From NCBI RefSeq assembly GCF_000226255.1, contig NZ_AGFG01000050.1, positions 62,001 to 126,000 of the forward strand: a stretch of DNA of 64,000 bases, in the 5' to 3' direction. A program made the translations under genes and the position numbers. Origin of the DNA: Desulfovibrio sp. A2 (GTDB lineage Bacteria > Desulfobacterota > Desulfovibrionia > Desulfovibrionales > Desulfovibrionaceae). Positions within the stretch are counted from its first letter, which is position 1; each line of letters begins with the position of its first letter. The notes beneath the pieces were generated by a model. The model was given only the letters and a program-made list of their open reading frames with translations. It did no database searches and was not told the origin of the DNA. Below are positions 36,328-45,112 of the stretch, piece by piece.

Positions 36328-36366
36328 AAGGGAGGGCACGGCAACGTGTCCTCCCTTCTGTTTTGT
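36328..36366 (+). terminator. Rho-independent terminator of the helicase
   Basis: 13-bp stem AAGGGAGGGCACG / CGTGTCCTCCCTT with one G-T pair, GCAA loop, then CTGTTTTGTT. Confidence 0.85.
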
Positions 36367-36380
36367 TGGCACAGATTCTT

Positions 36381-36528
36381 GCGGGGGAGGGACCCTTTTG
36401 CGGCAGCCGTAGGCAAATCCGCGAGCCGTACGGATGACGTCCGCAAAGCGTGAAAAGGGTCTCCTCCCCCGCACCCCCGCTATGCTGTCCTCATCCGTAA
36501 TGCTTGAAGACTCGCATAACGGATGAGG
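36381..36528. repeat. palindromic repeat pair, dispersed family
   Basis: 36381-36472 has outer arms GCGGGGGAGGGACCCTTTTG with its near-complement at the right end. 36489-36528 is a 40-bp hairpin CCTCATCCGTAATG ... CATAACGGATGAGG (13 of 14 paired). Layout and sequence match the pair at 10314-10514, including the AAAACTTTC flank after it. Confidence 0.72.
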
Positions 36529-36636
36529 CTCCCCCAAAACTTTCATTTGTATTTTCGAACACAAACATGGGGCTCCAAGGACCGATACCCCTTTGGAACC
36601 CCATTTTCCCAAACTATCCTCTACTCAAATGTGTCC

Positions 36637-37266
36637 CTACCCCGCCCAAGCCTGTCGGGCCAGGGACAGGGCCACCCCCCACACCACCAGGCACACGCTG
36701 CCGTCCAGCACCCGCCAGGCCACGGGCTTGCGGAACAGCGGGGCCAGCACCCGGCCGCAGCCGCCAAGGGCGAAGAACCACAGGCACGAGGCCGTGGCCG
36801 CGCCCGCGCCGAAGGAAAAGCGTTCCGGGGCCGGGTAGTGCCCGCTGATGCCGCCCAGCATGACCACGGTATCGAGGTACACGTGCGGGTTCAGCAGGGA
36901 TACGGCCAGGGTGGCCCCCAGCACGCGGCGCAGACTGGTGCGCCCGCCGTCGCCCACGGCCCTGTCGGCCTCGAGGATGCCGGGCCGCAGGGCCGAGCGC
37001 AGCGCCCCGAATCCGAACCAGGCCAGAAACACCGCCCCGCCCACGGCCGCGCCTTGCCGCAGCAGCGGGCTGGCCGCCACGGCGGTGCCCACCCCGGCCA
37101 CTCCGGCGGTGATCAGCACCACATCAATGAGCCCGCACAGCGCGGCAACGGCCATGTGGTGGTTGCGGCGCAGGCTCTGGGTCAGCACGAAGGCGTTCTG
37201 CGCGCCGATGGCGATGATCAGGCTGGCCCCGATGCCGAGGCCCTGAAGGTAGGGGGTAAGGTGCAT
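36637..37266 (-). CDS. argO: LysE/ArgO-family amino-acid exporter
   Basis: 209 aa, about six spans. SLIIAIGAQNAFVLTQSLRRNHHMAVAALCGLIDVVLI is the characteristic ArgO start; the later SLLNPHVYLDTVVMLGGISG holds the conserved Asn-Pro. Exports arginine or lysine (or analogues) in known members. The start follows CAGGAG. Divergent from an ArgP-like regulator, exactly the arrangement expected for this pair. Confidence 0.9.
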   Translation of the reverse strand: MHLTPYLQGLGIGASLIIAIGAQNAFVLTQSLRRNHHMAVAALCGLIDVVLITAGVAGVGTAVAASPLLRQGAAVGGAVFLAWFGFGALRSALRPGILEADRAVGDGGRTSLRRVLGATLAVSLLNPHVYLDTVVMLGGISGHYPAPERFSFGAGAATASCLWFFALGGCGRVLAPLFRKPVAWRVLDGSVCLVVWGVALSLARQAWAG

Positions 37267-37319
37267 GGCGCGACTCCTGAAGCAGGAAAGGATGTCCGGC
37301 AAGTGCCGGGACGCCTACC

Positions 37320-37390
37320 CAGTACGCCGTTCCGCATCATACGTGAAATTACTTGTTGTGCTGTTGCATAAGCAAACGTACTAATCGGTG
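37320..37390. promoter_or_regulatory. argO/argP divergent control region
   Basis: Minus strand TATGAT (37341-37336) is a good -10 for argO. The region also holds AT-rich LysR-type dyads: TTGC-N4-GCAA at 37364-37375 and ACGTGAAATT to AAACGTA outer symmetry. Expected site of ArgP action. Confidence 0.4.
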
Positions 37391-38344
37391 ATGCTCGACT
37401 ACCGACTTGTGGAGGCCGTGGCCGCCGTCATCCGTGAAGGGGGCTTCGAGCGGGCCGCGCGGGTGCTGCACCTGACGCAGTCCGCCGTGTCGCAGCGGGT
37501 GAAAGCTCTGGAGGACCAGTTGGGCACCGTGCTGGTGGTGCGCGCCACCCCGGCCCGCGCCACCGACGAAGGACGCCGCCTGTTGGCCCATTGCGACAAG
37601 GTGGGCCTGCTGGAGACGGATCTTGCCGCCGCGCTGCGGCCAGAGGGCGCTTCCGATTTCCCGGACGCTTCCGACGATCCCCACATCCCCCATATTCCAT
37701 GGACCACCCTGTCTGTGGCCGTGAACGCGGACAGTCTGGCCACCTGGTTTCCCGACGCCGTGGCCCCGTTCCTGCGCACCGAACGCGCCCTGCTCGATCT
37801 TTCCGTGGACGATCAGGAGCGCACCCACCTGCTGCTGCGCGACGGGCATGTGGCCGCCGCCGTGTCCACCCGCGCCGCCGCCGTGCAGGGCTGCCGCTGT
37901 CTGCCCCTGGGCCGGGTGGACTACCTGTGCCTGGCCGCACCGGAGTTCGCCGCGCAGTGGTTCCCCGCCGGGCTCACCGAGGCCGCCCTGTGCCGCGCGC
38001 CCGCCGTGATCTTCAACCGCGCGGACGAGGTGCATCACCAGTTCCTGCACGGCCTGCTGCCCACCGCCGCGTCCTTCGACCGCATCGCCCCCAGCCTGCC
38101 GCTGCACTACATCCCCTCGTCCGAACGGTTCGTGGACGTGGTGGTCCAGGGCCTTGCCTACGGCATGATTCCCCTGCCCCAAGCCCGCCACCATCTCTCC
38201 GACGGCCGCCTCGTGAACCTCGCGCCCGGTCGTGCCGTGCCCATCCGCCTCTTCTGGCACTGCTGGGGACTGCGCACCCGCCTGCTCGATGCCCTGACCC
38301 ACCACGTGGTCAGCCATGCCCACCAGGTGCTGGCGCAGGAGTAG
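37391..38344 (+). CDS. argP: LysR-type regulator, ArgP/IciA family
   Basis: 317 aa from ATG 37391 (an adjacent in-frame GTG lies 3 bp upstream). HTH: LVEAVAAVIREGGFERAARVLHLTQSAVSQRVKALEDQLG, very similar in layout to E. coli ArgP. The effector domain contains the family's SVAVNADSLATWF and the PLGRVDYLCLAAPEF region. Probably activates the divergent argO exporter in response to basic amino acids. Confidence 0.92.
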   Translation: MLDYRLVEAVAAVIREGGFERAARVLHLTQSAVSQRVKALEDQLGTVLVVRATPARATDEGRRLLAHCDKVGLLETDLAAALRPEGASDFPDASDDPHIPHIPWTTLSVAVNADSLATWFPDAVAPFLRTERALLDLSVDDQERTHLLLRDGHVAAAVSTRAAAVQGCRCLPLGRVDYLCLAAPEFAAQWFPAGLTEAALCRAPAVIFNRADEVHHQFLHGLLPTAASFDRIAPSLPLHYIPSSERFVDVVVQGLAYGMIPLPQARHHLSDGRLVNLAPGRAVPIRLFWHCWGLRTRLLDALTHHVVSHAHQVLAQE

Positions 38345-38370
38345 GAGAAGGCAATCCATAGAAATGAATC

Positions 38371-38434
38371 GGGGGGAAGGAACCTTTTGAAAAAGGTTCC
38401 TTCCCCCCCAGCCTCCCAAACTTTTCAATTGGTC
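38371..38434. repeat. short palindromic repeat with conserved flank
   Basis: 18-bp perfect arms GGGGGGAAGGAACCTTTT and complement with a 2-nt loop (38371-38408), followed by GCCTCCCAAACTTTTCAATT. That flank is the inverse of the flank before the 10614 copy. It may also end argP transcription. Confidence 0.75.
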
Positions 38435-38590
38435 CGGTGAGCGATTGCGGCACAACTTCCGAGGTTGCAATGCCTATGAGGTATGAAAATTCTTATCTCC
38501 GGGCGTGGCTCTGCCCACTTGGCGAAAGGAAAAGGGCCACGGAAATGCCCACCGCGCCACCCCATACAGAAAGTTTTGAGGGATGGGGGT

Positions 38591-38628
38591 CCGGGGAAGG
38601 GAACTTTTTCAAAAGTTCCCCTCCCCGG
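38591..38628. repeat. short palindromic repeat, same family
   Basis: Arms CCGGGGAAGGGAACTTTT with complement at 17 of 18 positions. The left flank AGTTTTGAGGGATGGGGGT resembles the flank of the 10614 copy. Lies 23 bp past the cobT stop (which is read from the right), so it may also terminate cobT. Confidence 0.7.
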
Positions 38629-38650
38629 TTCGCCTTTATCAAGCCTTCTT

Positions 38651-39730
38651 CTACTTCCCGGCATCCACCCCGGCATCGCCGAAGGTGGCCATCTTCTCGA
38701 AGATGTCGGCGGCGCTGCGCAGCAGGAAGATGGACAGCGCGCCGCCGGTGCCTTCGCCGAGGCGCAGGCCGAGGTCGAGCAGGGGGCGGATGTCCAGCTT
38801 GTGCAGGATGGTCGTGTGGCCCTGCTCGGCGGAGGCGTGGCTGAACACGCAGTACCCGGCCACGGCGGGGGCGATCTTCCAGGCGGCGGTGTAGGCGGCG
38901 GTGGAGATGAACCCGTCGATGACGGCCACCAGGCGGTGGCGGGCCGCGCCCAGGATGAGGCCGGCGAGGGCGGCGATTTCCAGCCCGCCCACGGCGGCCA
39001 GGATGTCCACGGGGTCGCCGGATTCCACGGCGCGGCGATTGGCGGCCAGGGCGGCGCGGATGACCTGGGCCTTGCGGGCCACGCCGTGGGCGTCCAGCCC
39101 GGTGCCGGGGCCGGTGACGGTTTCCGGATCAAGGCCGAGGTAGGCGCAGTACAGGGCGGTGGAAGGGGTGGTGTTGGCGATGCCCATGTCGCCGGTGCCC
39201 ACGCAGCGGCAGCCGTCGGCGGCGGCCTGCGCGGCAAGGTCCGCGCCCAGCAGCAGGGCGGTCTCGCACTGTTCGCGGGTCATGGCCGGGCCGTGGGTCA
39301 TGTTGGCGGTGCCGGGGGCTACCTTGCGGCGAATGAGCTGCGGGTGCGGTTCGAAGTCGTCGCCCAGGCACCCGGCGTCCACCACGCGCAGGTCGATGCC
39401 GGCGGTGTTGCACAGCACGTTGATGCCCGCGCCGCCGTTCAGGAAATTGAGCACCATCTGGCGGGTCACTTCCTGCGGGAACAGCGAAACGCCCTCGGCG
39501 GCCACGCCGTGGTCGCCCGCGATGGTGAAGATGCGCGCCGGGTCGGCGGCCAGGGGGCGCGCGCCGCCCTGGATGCGGTGCATCTGGAGCGCCAGGTCTT
39601 CAAGGCGGCCCAGGCTGCCGCGCGGCTTGGTGAGATTGTCCAGATGGGCCTGGCCGGCCGGGTCGTGACCGTGGTCCACGGGGTCGATGGCGGCGATGAG
39701 GTCGAGAAGGCGCGGAGAAAGAGACGGCAT
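38651..39730 (-). CDS. cobT: nicotinate-nucleotide-dimethylbenzimidazole phosphoribosyltransferase
   Basis: 359 aa. Makes alpha-ribazole phosphate for the lower loop of cobalamin. Signatures: NLTKPRGSLGRLEDLALQM, FTIAGDHGVAAEGVSLFPQEVT, NGGAGINVL, GTGDMGIANTTPSTAL and LRLGEGTGGALS with the catalytic Glu. Stands alone, with no other cob gene adjacent and no cobalamin riboswitch recognisable in its leader. Relevant to corrinoid enzymes of anaerobes. Confidence 0.95.
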   Translation of the reverse strand: MPSLSPRLLDLIAAIDPVDHGHDPAGQAHLDNLTKPRGSLGRLEDLALQMHRIQGGARPLAADPARIFTIAGDHGVAAEGVSLFPQEVTRQMVLNFLNGGAGINVLCNTAGIDLRVVDAGCLGDDFEPHPQLIRRKVAPGTANMTHGPAMTREQCETALLLGADLAAQAAADGCRCVGTGDMGIANTTPSTALYCAYLGLDPETVTGPGTGLDAHGVARKAQVIRAALAANRRAVESGDPVDILAAVGGLEIAALAGLILGAARHRLVAVIDGFISTAAYTAAWKIAPAVAGYCVFSHASAEQGHTTILHKLDIRPLLDLGLRLGEGTGGALSIFLLRSAADIFEKMATFGDAGVDAGK

Positions 39731-40016
39731 GGGAACCCCCCGGAGGTGTCGGTGTGGAACGGGAACCCGCGCACGGTAGCGCCACGGGCCGGGCAAGGCA
39801 AGCCGGGCCGGGCCTAGAAGGACGAATGTAAAGCCCGCGCGGGCGCGTCGCCGTTTCACCGGGCGGGCATACTGCTTCACGGGGCGCGCCGCCAGCCACG
39901 CCCGCTTTCCCGCATATCGCGGGCCATTGCGCGCCACCCCCCTTGCCGTGGCCCCCGGCAGGTCGCATAGTGATGCGTGCGAAACCGCAGCACGCATACC
40001 ACGGAGAGCAGCCACC

Positions 40017-41558
40017 ATGTCTATCCATAGAGATTCGCGGCGACGGGCCGCCGTTGCCCATGCCGTTCAGGCCGGATGCCGCGCAACCCGCCGTCTCGTC
40101 CGTCTCACTCGGCACGGCATTCTGGCCGTGACTATCGCGGCCCTGCCGCTCCACGTGTCCGCCCTGGCCGCCGAATCTCCTCCCCCGCCGCTGCTGGCCG
40201 ACCAGCCGGTGTCCTCGCAGCCCGGCCGCGCGGCCATCACCGTGCCCACGCCGCGCTCGCCCGCCCTGCCCGCGGGCATTCCGGAAAACAGCCCGCGCCT
40301 CACCCCGGTGGTGCGCGCGGTCAGCGCCGTGGCCCCCGCCGTGGTCAACATCACCACCGCGCGGGTGGTGGAACGCAATTTCAATCCCTTCCCCGGCCTG
40401 ATGGACGACGAATCGGCCCGCGAAATGTTCCCCAGCCTGCCCACCCAGCGCCAGACCCGGCGCAGCCTGGGTTCCGGGGTGATCATCAACCCGGACGGGG
40501 GGCACCCCGGCATCGTGCTCACCAATGCCCACGTCATCGCCGGGGCCACGGGCATCGCGGTGCACCTGCTGGACGGCCGCTCGCTGGACGCGGAACTGCT
40601 GGGCTCGGACACCGACTTCGACATCGCCGTGCTGCGCGTGCCCGGCGCGCAGAACCTGCCCGCCGTGAAGATGGCCACCTCGGCCGACCTCATGCCCGGC
40701 GAGACGGTGATCGCCATCGGCAACCCCTTCGGCTTCGCGCACACCGTGACCACCGGGGTGGTCTCCGCCCTTGGACGGTCCATCAAGGTGGAGCAGGGCA
40801 TGATCACCGACCTCGTCCAGACCGACGCGGCCATCAACCCCGGCAACAGCGGCGGCCCGCTGCTGAACATCATGGGCGAGCTCATCGGCATCAACACGGC
40901 GGTGTACGCCAAGGGCGAGGGCATCGGCTTCGCCATTCCCGTGGACAAGGCCCGCCGCGTGGTCGAGGAACTGCTGGGCCAGGGCCGGGTGGACCCGGTG
41001 TGGCTGGGCGTGATGGGGCAGGACATCGACCAGCGCACGGCGGCCTGGCTGGGGCTGAAGCGCGCCGCGGGCATGCTGGTGACCGACGTGCAGCAGGGCA
41101 CGCCCGCCGAAAAGGCGGGCCTGCGCCCCGGCGACGTGCTGGTGTCCATCAACGGCAACCCCATAGAGGACAAGGACGCCTACATCATGCTGCTGCGCAA
41201 CTACACCCACCGCGACACGCTGGAGGTGGGCATACTGCGCGAAGGCAAGACGGCCACCCTGCGCATGACCCCGGCGGTGCTCACGCAGGAAACGGCGGAA
41301 CGCCTGGCCGAACGGCGCTGGGGCCTGCGGGTGCAGGAGGCGCAGGGCAGCGGAGTGCGCATCAACGCGGTGCTGCCCAACAGCCCGGCCGCGCGGCTGG
41401 GCCTTTCCCCCGGCGACGTGGTGCGCCAGGTGGGCGGAGTGCGGGTGAACTCCACCCGCGACTTCGCGCAGGCGTTTGCCCGGCACCGGCTGGCGGGCAA
41501 GGTGACCCTGCTCATTCAGCGCGCGGGCAAGGGTTACTATGTGTCGCTGGCGGTTTAG
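40017..41558 (+). CDS. HtrA/DegP-family periplasmic serine protease
   Basis: 513 aa. N-terminal basic region plus hydrophobic segment (RHGILAVTIAALPLHVSALAAE) gives a long signal peptide or anchor. Trypsin-like domain with His172 (LTNAHVIAG), Asp202 (TDFDIAVLRV) and Ser278 (NPGNSGGPL); then two PDZ domains (about 345-425 and 430-510). Degrades or refolds envelope proteins. The start ATG follows GGAGAG; an upstream extension is possible but lacks a ribosome site. Divergent from cobT; the 286-bp gap shows no clear signal. Confidence 0.93.
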   Translation: MSIHRDSRRRAAVAHAVQAGCRATRRLVRLTRHGILAVTIAALPLHVSALAAESPPPPLLADQPVSSQPGRAAITVPTPRSPALPAGIPENSPRLTPVVRAVSAVAPAVVNITTARVVERNFNPFPGLMDDESAREMFPSLPTQRQTRRSLGSGVIINPDGGHPGIVLTNAHVIAGATGIAVHLLDGRSLDAELLGSDTDFDIAVLRVPGAQNLPAVKMATSADLMPGETVIAIGNPFGFAHTVTTGVVSALGRSIKVEQGMITDLVQTDAAINPGNSGGPLLNIMGELIGINTAVYAKGEGIGFAIPVDKARRVVEELLGQGRVDPVWLGVMGQDIDQRTAAWLGLKRAAGMLVTDVQQGTPAEKAGLRPGDVLVSINGNPIEDKDAYIMLLRNYTHRDTLEVGILREGKTATLRMTPAVLTQETAERLAERRWGLRVQEAQGSGVRINAVLPNSPAARLGLSPGDVVRQVGGVRVNSTRDFAQAFARHRLAGKVTLLIQRAGKGYYVSLAV

Positions 41559-41623
41559 GAAGGCGCGGATTTCGCGGCACGAGAATTCCGGTCGGCCGCA
41601 GGGGTGAGAATTTGCGTCAGCGC

Positions 41624-41652
41624 TTGACACCCCGGTTGACGCCAGCTATCTG
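41624..41652 (+). promoter_or_regulatory. sigma70 promoter of the ferredoxin gene
   Basis: TTGACA (41624-41629), 17-bp spacer, TATCTG (41647-41652), about 120 bp upstream of the ferredoxin ATG. The best-matching promoter in the window. Confidence 0.72.
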
Positions 41653-41771
41653 CAATTTCGATGGTAAGCCGTCAAACCCTGTCGTGACGCGGTTTTTCCG
41701 CAATCAGGACAGGGAATTGTTCCCAAAGAGCCGACTACGTCGTCGGCCGAAAAACACGCCTGGAGGATGAC

Positions 41772-41960
41772 ATGGGTTGGACTGTTACTGTTGACACCGA
41801 TAAGTGTACCGGCGACGGCGAATGCGTGGACGTGTGCCCCGTCGAAGTTTACGAACTGCAGGACGGCAAGGCTGTTCCCGTGAACGAGGAAGAATGCCTG
41901 GGCTGTGAATCCTGCGTGGAAGTCTGCGAAGCCGGCGCGATCACCGTCGAAGAGAACTAG
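41772..41960 (+). CDS. two-cluster ferredoxin with CxxD motif
   Basis: 62 aa, GGAGG before ATG. First cluster region: C12-TG-D15-GE-C18-VDV-C22-P, where Asp15 takes the place of the second Cys. Second region: CLGCESCVEVC, with all four Cys but no following Pro. CxxD ferredoxins (Desulfovibrio africanus FdIII, Pyrococcus) carry a cluster that can switch between [3Fe-4S] and [4Fe-4S]. Acidic; low-potential electron carrier for pyruvate oxidation and related reactions. Monocistronic with its own promoter and terminator. Confidence 0.95.
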   Translation: MGWTVTVDTDKCTGDGECVDVCPVEVYELQDGKAVPVNEEECLGCESCVEVCEAGAITVEEN

Positions 41961-41989
41961 TCGCCGCCTTTCCGGATTTGCTGCACGTC

Positions 41990-42028
41990 ATGCCGCCGGA
42001 CGACGTTTGCGCCGTCCGGCGGCATTTG
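41990..42028 (+). terminator. ferredoxin terminator hairpin
   Basis: 13-bp perfect stem ATGCCGCCGGACG / CGTCCGGCGGCAT, 10-nt loop, then TTTG. T-run is short. The rest of the gap to 42407 is G+C-rich with no feature I can support. Confidence 0.65.
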
Positions 42029-42407
42029 CCGCATCATGGGCCGGATTTTCCAGCGCCGGACGTTTCGCGGGGGGCGGGCCTTCGGAACCCTGTCCCCGTG
42101 GGCGGGGCAGAAGAGGCACGAGGGGAAGGGGGGTTGCCTTCCCGTGTCCGGCCGCCCGCACGCACGGCGCCGCACCGCCGCATCGCGATTTTCCGCACAT
42201 CCGCACGCCCGCGCGGGAGCCGCGCGACCCGTTCGCTTGGCCACCCGGCTCGATCTGCCGATCTTCCCGACCGTGCAGACGCGACCGGCAACCTTGGGGT
42301 GTGCATTCCGGCCACAGAACGACCGAGTCCGCCCAGCGCCCGATACGCCAACCTGTCGGGCCATCGCATGACGGTCGCGCACGCGCGGCCCCCAAGGAGC
42401 AGAATGG

Positions 42408-43076
42408 ATGACCGTGGACCTGACGGAAATCTTCGCCAAATATGAACGACTGGTGGCGGAAGCCGATGCGCTGTTCGAGCGCGTGCGTTCGCAGCATGCC
42501 GACTGCGTGACCTGCGGCCTTGGTTGCAGCGACTGCTGCCACGCCCTGTTCGACCTCGGCCTGGTGGAGGCCATGTACCTGAACCAGCGCTTTGCCGAAG
42601 CCTTTGGCTTCGGGGCCGAGCGTTCCGCCATTCTCGAGCGGGCCGACGCGGCAGACCGCCACGCCGTGCGCCTGAAGCGCCGCCTGTACAAGGAATCGCT
42701 GGCCGGGCGCGATTCGGCCGAACTGCTGGCCGAAGTGGCGCGCGAGCGCATCCGCTGCCCCCTCCTGGGCGACGACGACACCTGCGCCATGTACGCCCAC
42801 CGCCCCATCACCTGCCGCCTGTACGGCATTCCCACCGCCATCGGCGGCGTGGCCCACACCTGCGGCCGCACCGGCTTTGCCCCTGGCGGGCGCTATCCCA
42901 CCGTGGCCCTGGACAAGATCCACGAACGCCTGGCGGGCCTCAGCCACGAGATCCTGGTGGCCGTGCAATCGCGCTACCGTGAGCTGGACCAGGTGTACGT
43001 GCCCGTGTCCATGGCGCTGATCACCAGATACGACAACACGTACCTTGGTGTCGGCCCCGCGAAGAAGGAGAGCTGA
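42408..43076 (+). CDS. YkgJ-family Cys-cluster protein
   Basis: 222 aa. N-terminal CVTCGLGCSDCCHALFDLGLVEAMYL, then CPLLGDDDTCAMYAHRPITCRLYGIPTA and a late Cys (AHTCGRTGF): the YkgJ/UPF0153 pattern (CxxCxxCC ... CP.L....C..Y..RP..CR), thought to bind zinc or iron-sulfur. An Ala/Arg-rich helical insert separates the halves. Two bp before the 130-aa gene and likely co-transcribed. Function of the family is unknown. Confidence 0.85.
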   Translation: MTVDLTEIFAKYERLVAEADALFERVRSQHADCVTCGLGCSDCCHALFDLGLVEAMYLNQRFAEAFGFGAERSAILERADAADRHAVRLKRRLYKESLAGRDSAELLAEVARERIRCPLLGDDDTCAMYAHRPITCRLYGIPTAIGGVAHTCGRTGFAPGGRYPTVALDKIHERLAGLSHEILVAVQSRYRELDQVYVPVSMALITRYDNTYLGVGPAKKES

Positions 43077-43078
43077 GC

Positions 43079-43471
43079 ATGGTCAACATCTCGGGCTCCA
43101 TGTTCCGCGACAGCACCACGCGCGAACTGACGCCGGACGAGGAAGTCCAGAAGCGCGCCATCTGGGACGCCATGTCCCCCCGGCGGCGCAAGTACGTGGA
43201 GCGCATCGGCTACGAGAACTGGGACCCCTTCCAGAAGCCCAACGACCCGCTGGACACGCGCCAGGACATCACCAAGCGTACCACCCAGCAGCTTGTGCGC
43301 GAATTTTTGCAGACCGCCAACAAGAAGGACTACACCAACGAATACGGCCGTGGCGCGCTTGAAACCGCCCTCGGCATCGTCAACAAGGACGAAAAGTACC
43401 GCGGCGTGTTCGATTTCTGCGTGTGGTACTACAATATTCTGATCAAGGAGGGCCACGTCGATGAAGGATAA
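43079..43471 (+). CDS. 130-aa conserved-looking protein
   Basis: GGAGAG before ATG. MVNISGSMFRDSTTRELTPD, then RRKYVERIGYENWDPFQKPNDPLD, a Thr-rich stretch and YGRGALETALGIVNKDEKYRGVFDFCVWYYNILIKEGH. Rich in aromatics, soluble, one Cys; no family recognised. Overlaps the TPR gene by 11 bp, so it is tightly coupled with it. Confidence 0.78.
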   Translation: MVNISGSMFRDSTTRELTPDEEVQKRAIWDAMSPRRRKYVERIGYENWDPFQKPNDPLDTRQDITKRTTQQLVREFLQTANKKDYTNEYGRGALETALGIVNKDEKYRGVFDFCVWYYNILIKEGHVDEG

Positions 43472-44084
43472 GTACGATGACATTGACGAGTACATCGCCG
43501 ATCTGCGCGCCGAAATAGAAAAAAGCGAGAACTGCGCCAACCATCACTACAACCTTGGCGTGGCCCTGCTGCACAAGCGCGACTTCGTGGCGGCGGAAGA
43601 GTCGTTCCTGAGCGCCGTGCGCAATTCGCCCCGTCTGGCCGAAGCCTACGTGCAGCTTGGCGGCATCTGCCTGCAGCGCGGCGACCTGGAAGGCTGCCTG
43701 CGCTACAATGAGGAAGCGGCCCAATGCCGCGCCAAGTTCCCGGTGCCGTGGAGCAACATCGGCTTCGTGCACCTGCAGCGCGGCGAGCCGGAAGAAGCCA
43801 TCAAGGCCCTGAAGAAGGCCCTGAAGTGGGACCCGGACTTCATCCAGGCCATGGCCACCATGGGCGCCGCCTACTACATGCAGGGCGACTACGAGGCCTC
43901 CATCCAGATCAGCCGCGAGGCCATCAAGCGCGAACCCGGCTTCGGCCCGGCCTACAACAACCTGGCGCTGGCCCACTTCGAGCGGGGCGAGTTCGCCCAG
44001 GCCGTGCAGTTCGCCGACCAGGCCATGGCCTGCGGCTTCGAGGTGCGGCCGGAATTCCTGAAGGACCTGGAAGCGCACCGGTAG
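43461..44084 (+). CDS. TPR-repeat protein
   Basis: 207 aa, AAGGAGG upstream. At least four tetratricopeptide units: NHHYNLGVALLHKRDFVAAEESFLSAVR; AEAYVQLGGICLQRGDLEGCLRYNEEAA; PWSNIGFVHLQRGEPEEAIKALKKALK; QAMATMGAAYYMQGDYEASIQISREAIK; then PAYNNLALAHFERGEFAQAVQFADQAM. Soluble scaffold protein; with the Cys-cluster protein it may form an assembly or maturation complex (inference). Confidence 0.9.
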   Translation: MKDKYDDIDEYIADLRAEIEKSENCANHHYNLGVALLHKRDFVAAEESFLSAVRNSPRLAEAYVQLGGICLQRGDLEGCLRYNEEAAQCRAKFPVPWSNIGFVHLQRGEPEEAIKALKKALKWDPDFIQAMATMGAAYYMQGDYEASIQISREAIKREPGFGPAYNNLALAHFERGEFAQAVQFADQAMACGFEVRPEFLKDLEAHR

Positions 44085-44097
44085 GTCAAATCGCCCG

Positions 44098-44187
44098 CTT
44101 GTCCGCCGCTTTTTCGTTGGTAAAGCGGCGGACAAGGGAAGCGCGAACCGCGACGACGGGGGAGGGGGTTTGGCCTTCCCCCTTTTT
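44098..44187 (+). terminator. double hairpin terminator
   Basis: First a 15-bp perfect stem CTTGTCCGCCGCTTT / AAAGCGGCGGACAAG (44098-44112 with 44122-44136) without T-run. Then GGGGGAGG / CCTTCCCCC (44158-44182) with one bulge, followed by five T. Ends the Cys-cluster/TPR operon. Confidence 0.75.
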
Positions 44188-44289
44188 CGTGCATGGCGGA
44201 TGGGCATGGCACTGCGGCCCGCCCCGGCCCGGAGTGGCCGGGGCTGCGGCACGGGCCATACCGCAGTGAAAACATACGGGGACAACCGC

Positions 44290-44748
44290 ATGGCTTGGGA
44301 ATTTGCCGTGGGCGTGGGCCTGGTCAAGGCCACCGTGCTCTGTGTGCTGTGGTACAACAGGCGGCGCATTGCCGCGCGGCTGGCGGGCCTGGACATGCGC
44401 CGCGTGGCGCGCACCGTGGCCCGCGAACTGGATCTTTCACCGGACGAGGCGCGGCTACTGGCCCGGCGTCTGGCCGCCCACGGGCAGAAGGTGGATGCAC
44501 TGCGCCGCCATAACGCCGCGCTGCGCCAGCGCCTGCACGCGGCCATCCGCGACGGGGCGGTGGATGCCCAGGCGCTGGACGCGCTGTTCGCGGACAAGCG
44601 ACAGCTGGCCGAACAGGCTTACGCCCACGTGCGGGACGAATTCATGGCATTCCACGCCGGACTTTCCCCGGAACAACGCGACCGGCTGGCCGGTCTGCTG
44701 GAGAGGCACGCCACCCATCCGCTGTTCCGCCACCCCCTGCTGCCCTGA
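44290..44748 (+). CDS. 152-aa membrane-anchored LTXXQ-like protein
   Basis: MAWEFAVGVGLVKATVLCVLW is one N-terminal span, followed by a long basic, helical region (RRVARTVARELDLSPDEARLLARRLAAHGQKVDALRRHNAALRQRL) and FMAFHAGLSPEQRDRLAGLL. The LSPEQRD segment and the overall helical hairpin resemble Spy/CpxP/ZraP-type periplasmic sensors. Resemblance is weak and the call tentative. Confidence 0.6.
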   Translation: MAWEFAVGVGLVKATVLCVLWYNRRRIAARLAGLDMRRVARTVARELDLSPDEARLLARRLAAHGQKVDALRRHNAALRQRLHAAIRDGAVDAQALDALFADKRQLAEQAYAHVRDEFMAFHAGLSPEQRDRLAGLLERHATHPLFRHPLLP

Positions 44749-45112
44749 TTGCCCCCGCGCCCCGCGTGCACCCGCCGGGCGAAAAAAGCACCCCCCGCGC
44801 CAGGCTCGGGGGTGTCCTTTTGGGAGAGCGGCCTGTAGTGTGCGGATGGACGTGGTGCGATGGCGCGGAAGATGGGCGGGCACCGTTTTGCGTGGCAGCG
44901 CATGTGGCGGCGGGCCGATGCCCTGTCATTGTTGACCAATGTAAACAGATGTGTTTTCAAACCGTGGGTACAATCGTTATGCATGCACACTGGTGGGTTG
45001 TCCGCAGATTACGGACGGTTTCGGCTCGGCCACCAGAACGTCAATGCGGCGCCGTGGCGCTTCCCCTCACTTCGTCCGAGAACTAGCGCGTCGGCGTCGG
45101 GTATAGCCTGCC
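44749..45112. other. 364-bp gap before the polysaccharide cassette
   Basis: Contains a terminator at its left end and an AT-richer patch (44930-44990) with TTGACC (44932) and TACAAT (44969). They are not correctly spaced as a pair, but this is the likely promoter area of the polysaccharide operon. No gene seen. Confidence 0.45.
44788..44820 (+). terminator. terminator of the LTXXQ-like gene
   Basis: GCACCCCCCGCGCC / GGCTCGGGGGTG imperfect stem then TCCTTTT. Close relative of the terminator at 29311. Confidence 0.7.

Noticed and set aside
39731..40016. Cobalamin riboswitch upstream of cobT
   Set aside because: No B12-box-like or paired conserved elements could be recognised in the leader.
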